Source: Actinomycetes bacterium
GTDB lineage: Bacteria; Actinomycetota; Actinomycetes; Actinomycetales; Cellulomonadaceae
Reading direction: 5' to 3'
Assembly: GCA_023432565.1 (NCBI GenBank)
Contig: JAEYUL010000030.1
Location: forward strand, 1-17,565
DNA: 17,565 nt
Position 1 is the stretch's first letter, and each line of letters opens with the position of its first letter. The notes beneath the pieces are model-generated. The model saw only the letters and a program-made list of their open reading frames with translations. It was not told the origin of the DNA and did not search any database. Below are positions 13,059 through 17,565 of this stretch, piece by piece. Both the position numbers and the translations under genes were made by a program.

Positions 13059-13451
13059 ATGCAGCTTGCAGCCACTCGTGTCATCACCGACGACGTCGAC
13101 GGCCTGGTCGCGTTCTACGAGCGGGTCACAGGGCTCACTGCGGAGCGCCTGCATCCGCTGTTCATGCGGTTCCGCACCCCGGCCGGGACGCTGGCGATCT
13201 CCTCCTCGCAGACGGTCCCGTTCCTCGGCGAAGGCGCGGCTCAGGCCCGGGCGAACCGCTCGGTGATCCTGGACTTCCTCGTCGACGACGTCGACGAGGT
13301 CTACGCGAGCCTCCGGGACGCGGTCGAGGAGTTCGTCAACGAGCCCACCGACATGCCGTGGGGGACCCGCTCGCTGCTGCTGCGCGACCCCGACGGCAAC
13401 CTCGTCAACTTCTACGCACCCGTCACCGACGAGGCCCGGGCACGCGCCTGA
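13059..13451 (+). CDS. VOC-superfamily (glyoxalase/bleomycin resistance-like) protein
   Basis: Predicted 130-aa protein with a single vicinal-oxygen-chelate domain of paired beta-alpha-beta-beta-beta modules. The first module holds TRVITDDVDGLVAFYERVTGL (6-26). The second holds ILDFLVDDVDEVYASL (70-85) and ends in LLLRDPDGNLVNFYAP (106-121), a hallmark of the family. The usual first-module metal His is not evident, so metal-dependent catalysis is uncertain; many such small proteins bind drugs or metabolites. The ATG at 13059 follows GGGGGATCCG and sits right at the start of homology; the longer open frame to 12969 lacks similarity to the family. The 199-bp gap to the divergent peptidase gene probably holds both promoters. 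The substrate is unknown. Confidence 0.85.
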   Translation: MQLAATRVITDDVDGLVAFYERVTGLTAERLHPLFMRFRTPAGTLAISSSQTVPFLGEGAAQARANRSVILDFLVDDVDEVYASLRDAVEEFVNEPTDMPWGTRSLLLRDPDGNLVNFYAPVTDEARARA

Positions 13452-13505
13452 CGCGTCCGCGGCGAGGTCCGGGGCGACGCGCCGCCGGACGGCTGCGGGC
13501 GAGGC

Positions 13506-14363
13506 TCAGACCTCGTCGCGCCAGGTGTGCTGCGGGTCGTAGCCCAGAAGACGGCGTGCCTTGTCGATGGACAGGAGCGTCTCGCGGCCCTCGATCGGGC
13601 GCTTCACCGGGACGTCCGGGAAGTACTCGGCGACGAGCTCCGCCGACGGCCGGTCGAGCACCGAGTCGGGCGACGCGATGATGAACGCCTCGAAGCCGCG
13701 CAGGTCGCTCTCGAGCGCGAGCCGGACCGCGAGCGCCCCGTCGCGGGCGTCGATGTAGCTCCACAGGTTCCAGATCCGGCTGCGCGGGTCCGCCGCGAAG
13801 CCCGGGAACGCGGCGTAGTCGCCCGGCTCCATGACGTTCGAGAACCGCAGGCCGATGAGCTTGAGCTCGGGGTCCCAGCGCGTGAAGTGCCGGGCCATCT
13901 CCTCCTCGACCGCCTTGCCGAGGGAGTACGTGCTCTCCGGGCGGACGGCGTACTCCTCGTCGACCGGGACGTACGGCGGAGGCGTCTCGAAGGGCAGTCC
14001 GAGGACGGTCTCGCTGGACGCCCAGACGACGTTCTTGATGCCGGCACGGCGGGCGGCGCTGAACACGTGGTGGGTCGCGACGACGTTGTTCGCGAAGGTC
14101 GCACCGCTCGGACGCAGACCCGGCGCGGGGATCGCTGCCAGGTGCACGACCGCGTCGACACCGTCGTAGCGGTCGTCGATCCCCGCGAGCGCCTCGGTCA
14201 CCTCGCCGAGATCCGTGAGGTCGACGCGCGTGAACAGCGCCGGCTGACCCACCGGCGGGAGCGCCGTGTCGACGTTGACCACGTCGTACCCGTGGGCTGC
14301 CAGGTCCTCGACGACCGCGCGGCCGAGCTTGCCGCTGCCGCCGGTGACGACGACGCGGCTCAT
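13506..14363 (-). CDS. NAD(P)-dependent epimerase/dehydratase (extended SDR)
   Basis: Predicted 285-aa cytoplasmic oxidoreductase or epimerase. The N-terminus MSRVVVTGGSGKLGR carries the Rossmann dinucleotide-binding motif (TGGSGKLG, 7-14), and Asp32 of NVDTA is placed to favour NAD. VVHLAAIPAPG (72-82), the catalytic-Ser segment VVWASSETVLG (112-122) and the YxxxK pair in YSLGK (Tyr146, Lys150) complete the active site. The C-terminal region has a substrate-binding segment LIGLRFSNV and a late LLGYDPQHTWRDEV. The family acts on nucleotide sugars, uronates and related molecules; the substrate here is not determined. The ATG at 14363 starts directly at the Rossmann motif; the 22-residue upstream extension lacks similarity. 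No strong RBS is visible. Confidence 0.9.
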   Translation of the reverse strand: MSRVVVTGGSGKLGRAVVEDLAAHGYDVVNVDTALPPVGQPALFTRVDLTDLGEVTEALAGIDDRYDGVDAVVHLAAIPAPGLRPSGATFANNVVATHHVFSAARRAGIKNVVWASSETVLGLPFETPPPYVPVDEEYAVRPESTYSLGKAVEEEMARHFTRWDPELKLIGLRFSNVMEPGDYAAFPGFAADPRSRIWNLWSYIDARDGALAVRLALESDLRGFEAFIIASPDSVLDRPSAELVAEYFPDVPVKRPIEGRETLLSIDKARRLLGYDPQHTWRDEV

Positions 14364-14417
14364 GCGTGGGTCCCGGTGTGCGACGACGTCAGCGAGGGCC
14401 CGAGGACCAGCGGGGCG

Positions 14418-14446
14418 GCACCCGGGCACAGCGGTGTGCCGGGTGC
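14418..14446 (-). terminator. Hairpin between the DUF2231-like gene and the epimerase gene
   Basis: GCACCCGGGCACA (14418-14430) pairs with TGTGCCGGGTGC (14435-14446), giving a 12-bp stem with one bulged G. It lies 112 bp past the stop of the DUF2231-like gene and about 55 bp upstream of the epimerase start. It could terminate the former or act in the leader of the latter. Confidence 0.45.
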
Positions 14447-14557
14447 GTGGCGAGGCAGATGCATGCGCACATCACATCACGACTCGGCGGGGTGGTCGGC
14501 GCTGCCGGCGGCCGCCCGTCCGCGCCCCCTCGCACCGGCCTCCCTGCCACGACGCGC

Positions 14558-15070
14558 TCAGTCGTCGTCGACGCCGCCGGTCCGTTCGGACGACACGGTG
14601 TGCGCCCACACGGCGGTGGCACCGCTGTGTCCGATGCGCACCGCCTGGACCATCGTGCCGGTCGCGACGACGAGGGACGCGCCGACGAGGACCAGCGCGA
14701 CGGCCCGTGGGACGACCCCGCGCGCGGGGCCGTCCTCACCACGGCGCTCGCGCCACGTCGTCCAGAACAGCCCTGCGGCGATCACGGTCATGACGACCAC
14801 CCAGGGCAGCAGCGACTCGGCGAGGTGCGAGTGGACCTCCACGGCGCCCGACTCCCCGACGCGCTCCTCCAGCGACTCGCCCGACTGGGTCGCGATCGGC
14901 ACCAGCACGAGCGATGCCAGCGCGAGCAGGAGCGGCAGGGCGAACGCCCAGCGGCGGAACCGCGGCCACACGGCCGCGAGCACCAGGGCCAGGGCGGCGA
15001 GCGGGACGACGACCTCCACCGCGTGCACGACCAAGGGGTGCAGCGGCAGTCCGGCGATCGTGTCGAACAT
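14558..15070 (-). CDS. DUF2231-like four-helix membrane protein
   Basis: Predicted 170-aa membrane protein of unknown function. The N-terminus GLPLHPLVVHAV with His11 and His16 is typical of DUF2231. Four hydrophobic segments are seen at about 16-35, 42-62, 86-106 and 121-143, and a loop motif VEVHSHLAES (His80, His82) precedes helix 3. The paired His residues resemble those of redox or heme-binding membrane proteins, but no ligand can be assigned. The ATG at 15070 has a GGAGG ribosome binding site four bases upstream. The C-terminus is acidic. The gene is on the same strand as VanW upstream (206-bp gap) and the epimerase downstream (194-bp gap), so a shared operon is unlikely. Confidence 0.83.
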   Translation of the reverse strand: MFDTIAGLPLHPLVVHAVEVVVPLAALALVLAAVWPRFRRWAFALPLLLALASLVLVPIATQSGESLEERVGESGAVEVHSHLAESLLPWVVVMTVIAAGLFWTTWRERRGEDGPARGVVPRAVALVLVGASLVVATGTMVQAVRIGHSGATAVWAHTVSSERTGGVDDD

Positions 15071-15276
15071 CGGTCCTCCAGCGCGAGCCCACGGGTGGCG
15101 ACGCGGGTCGCCTCGCACGTCGACCCAGGTCGTCCCGGCACCTGCCGCAGGAGCGGCGCCGGGCGTTGCGGCGACTCTTCTCGCGCTGCCTGGGCGTCTC
15201 CTCGACGTCACCTGGGAGATCGTCGTGAGAACCGGGACGACTGCAGGGCCGTGCTCGACGACGTGGGCGGACGACG

Positions 15277-16116
15277 CTAGCCGGTGCCGGCTTCGAGGAA
15301 CGGCTGGTACATGAGCCGGCCGTGGTTGGCCGCGAGGAACTCGTCGTCCACCTCGTTCCCGGCCAGGTCGAGCACCCGCCGCCGCAGGACGTTGTGACGC
15401 GTGAAGACGCCGGGCAGGTCGTTCCGCATCTCGTGCGCGGCCTCGTACACCTCGTAGGTGTGCAGCGGGGCATGGTCACTGGTCCACGCCCCGACCAGGT
15501 GCGTCTGCGTGACCGTCAGGGACAGCCGGAAGGTCGCCGCGGTGCGGTTCTCGATCTGCAGGTCGAGCACCGGCCACGAGCACGTGGCGCCGCTGCCGAA
15601 GGGCTGCGTGCGGCCGTTGTCCGGGAAGACGTCGTAGGTGTGGCGCCAGCGCTCGACCACGGTCAGCGGTGAGTGCACGGTCATCCAGTACAGGAGGTTC
15701 GTCATCTGGCACAGCCCGCCGCCGACGCCCTCGTCGACCTCTCCCTGCCGCAGGACCAGGCCGTCCTTGAACCCGCGCCGGTAGCTCGGTCGCCCGACCA
15801 CGCGCCAGAAGGACATCCGCTGCCCCGGCCGCAACGCGCTGCCGTCCAGCCGCGCGGCGGCGATCGCGAGGTTCACCGCCTTGTTCTCCTGCAGCCGACG
15901 GTCCACACCGACGAGCTCACGGAAGATCGGGGTGCGGTGAGCCGCGACGGCGTGCTCGAAGCCCTCCACCGTCACGCGGTCCAGCCGCGCCCGCACGCCG
16001 GACCGGCGCCACTGCCACTCGCGACGCAACCGCCACACGGCCGGCCCGAGGGACCCGCGGGCGCGTTCTCGCACAGAACCGGTGACCGTCGACGTCCCGC
16101 CCGACCTCGTACCCAC
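15277..16116 (-). CDS. VanW-family protein
   Basis: Predicted 279-aa protein of the VanW family, named after an accessory gene of the vanB vancomycin-resistance cluster; its biochemical role is unknown. A basic N-terminus (RLRREWQWRRSGVRARL, 29-45) is followed by LQENKAVNLAIAAARLDG (75-92), RPGQRMSFWRVVGRPSYRRGF (96-116) and the family hallmark GGGLCQMTNLLY (132-143), then SPLTVVERWRHTYDVFP (149-165). The GTG at 16116 was chosen because GGAG lies five bases upstream and similarity begins soon after; an ATG at 16227 would add a 37-residue low-similarity extension. No vanA/B/H/X-like genes are near, so there is no sign of a glycopeptide resistance cluster. No signal peptide is evident. Confidence 0.85.
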   Translation of the reverse strand: MGTRSGGTSTVTGSVRERARGSLGPAVWRLRREWQWRRSGVRARLDRVTVEGFEHAVAAHRTPIFRELVGVDRRLQENKAVNLAIAAARLDGSALRPGQRMSFWRVVGRPSYRRGFKDGLVLRQGEVDEGVGGGLCQMTNLLYWMTVHSPLTVVERWRHTYDVFPDNGRTQPFGSGATCSWPVLDLQIENRTAATFRLSLTVTQTHLVGAWTSDHAPLHTYEVYEAAHEMRNDLPGVFTRHNVLRRRVLDLAGNEVDDEFLAANHGRLMYQPFLEAGTG

Positions 16117-16266
16117 CGCTGCTCCGCCCCCACAGGGTGTGACCCCGCACCCGAGAGCGCTGATGCGCTCGTCGGACGTGATCGTCCCGTCCCGGACGCG
16201 GCTCGGCAAGGCCCCCGCGTCGACCATCCGGCGATCCGTGGACGACGGGCGTCCCGGCCACGGCCG

Positions 16267-16764
16267 TCACCAGCCCTGGGTGCCCGGTCCGCCCTTGAAC
16301 GGTCCGACGACGGCCGAGGTGATCCAGCCGCCGTAGAAGCCCCCCTCCTGGGGCTGGACGACCTCGCCGTCGACCGTGCAGCGGTCCACCGCGCCCGGCA
16401 TCACAGCGATCGCGCCCGCGAGCACCTCGTAGCCCGGCGCCGGATCGGGGTACGTCCACCCTGCACGGGCCGCCACCTTCCCCCCGCCGACGAGGTCGAC
16501 GTACGCCGCCTGCCCCTTCCACTCGCACCACGACGCTCCGGGGGCGGCGCGCACCGACCCGGCGACGAACGCCGACCGGGGCAGGTAGAACGTGGGCGGG
16601 TGGCTCGTCTCCAGCACGCGCCAGCTCGAGGACGTCCGTGCCACCACCTCGCCGCCGAGCACGACCGTGAGCTCGGCCGCGCATGCCTCGACACGCGGGG
16701 GCCGCGGGTAGTCCCACACGGACTCCTGCCCGGGTCCGGGGCGGATCGGGACGGGACGAGGCAC
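16267..16764 (-). CDS. DUF427-domain protein
   Basis: Predicted 165-aa protein of the DUF427 group, of unknown function. The N-terminus PIRPGPGQESVWDYPRPPR (6-24) and the core WRVLETSHPPTFYLPR (48-63) with SWCEWKGQAAYVDL (78-91) match the family very well; Glu52, His55, Cys80 and Glu81 are its conserved polar residues. The C-terminal VDGEVVQPQEGGFYGGWITS follows the usual pattern. The GTG at 16764 was chosen because the family typically begins just before this segment. The upstream frame stays open but is low-complexity, and GAAGA is the only weak RBS. It lies 87 bases from the stop of the GNAT gene upstream on the same strand. Confidence 0.88.
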   Translation of the reverse strand: MPRPVPIRPGPGQESVWDYPRPPRVEACAAELTVVLGGEVVARTSSSWRVLETSHPPTFYLPRSAFVAGSVRAAPGASWCEWKGQAAYVDLVGGGKVAARAGWTYPDPAPGYEVLAGAIAVMPGAVDRCTVDGEVVQPQEGGFYGGWITSAVVGPFKGGPGTQGW

Positions 16765-16850
16765 GTCTTCGACGGTACGTCGCCCCCGGCTTCGTCGCAG
16801 GTCCGGCGTCCCGGCGGCCGTGCGCAGCTCTCGCGCTCCCGGCAGCGTGG

Positions 16851-17565
16851 TCAGGCCAGGTGCTTCTGCCAGACCGCCGCGACACCGTCCGCCACGAAGC
16901 CGAGCGCGACGTTGATCGCGAGCATGTGGGCGTTCTCCTGCGCGTTCCACGTGTGGATCCGCTCCATGCCCGGCCGCCACGCCGCGAGCGCACGCAGGTT
17001 CGCGACCTTGACGAGCATCCCGAGGCGGTGCCCGCGGTGCTCGGGCAGCACGAGCGTGTCCTCCTGGAACCCGAACGGGACCTCGGGGAAGGGCACCTGG
17101 AGCACCGTGAAGGCGACGAGCTCGCCCGACGCGACGTGCTCGGCCACCGCGATCAGCACGTGCTGCTGCTGGCCTGCGAGGTCCGTGAGGTGGCTGCGCA
17201 CGCGGTCGGCGTCCCACGGGTCCTCGTCGTAGTCGACCTCGCCGAGCGGCACGTCCGTGCTCATCCGGGTCCACAGCCGCGCGAGGTCGTCGAGACGATC
17301 CTCGGGGATCTCGTCGCGCCACGTGGCGATCCGGTAGGTGTCACCGGCCGCGGCGGCGGCCTCGTCGCCGAGCCGGTCGAGCACCGGCGACGGGACCGGC
17401 AGGTGCAGCGTGGAGTGGCGACCGACCTGCTCGAGCGCGTAGCCGCGCTCGAGCGAGACGACCGCCTCGGGCGAGTCGACCGGCACGCGGCCCGCACCCG
17501 TGCGGGGTTCGAGCGCCCCCGGTCCCGCGGGCGGCTCCGGGGCGTGCGGTGCCGTGTAGACGACG
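16851..17565 (-). CDS. GNAT-family N-acetyltransferase (5' end beyond window)
   Basis: The visible 237 residues are the C-terminal part of a GNAT-type acetyltransferase. The frame continues through the right edge (VVYTAPHAPEPPAG reads directly into the later sequence), so a start at 17486 is unlikely. A first half-domain ending in SPEAVVSLERGYALEQVGR precedes a full GNAT domain with LVAFTVLQV, EDTLVLPEHRGHRLG (acetyl-CoA loop RGHRLG at visible residues 177-182), and the late WNAQENAHMLAINVALGF, a motif common in tandem-GNAT actinobacterial proteins. The protein is probably about 400 residues with two GNAT-like lobes. The substrate is unknown. The stop at 16851 is followed by the DUF427 gene on the same strand. 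Confidence 0.85.
   Translation of the reverse strand, partial: VVYTAPHAPEPPAGPGALEPRTGAGRVPVDSPEAVVSLERGYALEQVGRHSTLHLPVPSPVLDRLGDEAAAAAGDTYRIATWRDEIPEDRLDDLARLWTRMSTDVPLGEVDYDEDPWDADRVRSHLTDLAGQQQHVLIAVAEHVASGELVAFTVLQVPFPEVPFGFQEDTLVLPEHRGHRLGMLVKVANLRALAAWRPGMERIHTWNAQENAHMLAINVALGFVADGVAAVWQKHLA

Noticed and set aside
15105..15120. GGCGAC/GTCGCC inverted repeat upstream of the DUF2231-like gene
   Set aside because: A 6-bp GC palindrome is expected often by chance at this base composition, and nothing else supports a site.
15277..16116. Glycopeptide resistance cluster suggested by the VanW-like gene
   Set aside because: No vanA/B ligase, vanH, vanX or VanR/S-like genes are nearby; the ATP-grasp gene in this window is RimK-like rather than D-Ala ligase-like and 5.7 kb away.

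Overview
This is a high-GC window from an actinobacterium, most likely a Cellulomonas-like member of the Cellulomonadaceae. The basis is the very high GC with G/C-ending codons, a secreted GH10 xylanase with a C-terminal ricin-type (CBM13) module, and a lipoprotein plus PKD-protein pair of a kind I associate with that family. The genus is an inference. No rRNA, tRNA, transposase or CRISPR array was seen.

Layout from left to right. 1-931: 3' end of a GH10-CBM13 xylanase and its terminator. 995-1861: a GNAT acetyltransferase, convergent with a large minus-strand gene (1869-5348) encoding a LacI-type ligand-binding domain fused to PAS, GGDEF and EAL domains. 5349-5990: a 642-bp non-coding stretch with a direct repeat, a 47-bp tandem repeat, a 61-bp palindromic element and a 14-15-bp tandem repeat. 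5991-9566: the most interesting region. A small 73-aa gene diverges from a three-gene plus-strand cassette: a trypsin-fold protease with a Lys/Asp/Glu decapeptide-repeat tail, a degenerate ATP-grasp-like protein, and an intact RimK-type ATP-grasp ligase. The 73-aa protein resembles the N-terminal domain of the protease.

9640-11141: a minus-strand pair, a DUF6318-like lipoprotein followed by a PKD-domain secreted protein, with a 4-base GTGA overlap. 11142-11579: a non-coding stretch carrying the second copy of the 61-bp palindromic element. 11580-12089: a two-helix membrane protein of the group often mislabelled LigA. Then a peptidase S51-like protein (minus), a VOC-fold protein (plus), and a minus-strand run: NAD-dependent epimerase, DUF2231-like membrane protein, VanW-like protein, DUF427-like protein, and a GNAT acetyltransferase cut by the right edge.

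How genes may work together: the protease/ATP-grasp cassette is the only clear multi-gene system. Its gene order, a hairpin between gene 1 and gene 2, and the stop/start overlap between genes 2 and 3 suggest an abundant substrate or effector (the protease with its repeat tail) made with smaller amounts of a modifying ligase and a catalytically dead partner. The diguanylate cyclase/phosphodiesterase with a sugar-binding-type sensor near a xylanase may link carbohydrate sensing to c-di-GMP. Both ideas are inferences from sequence and context.
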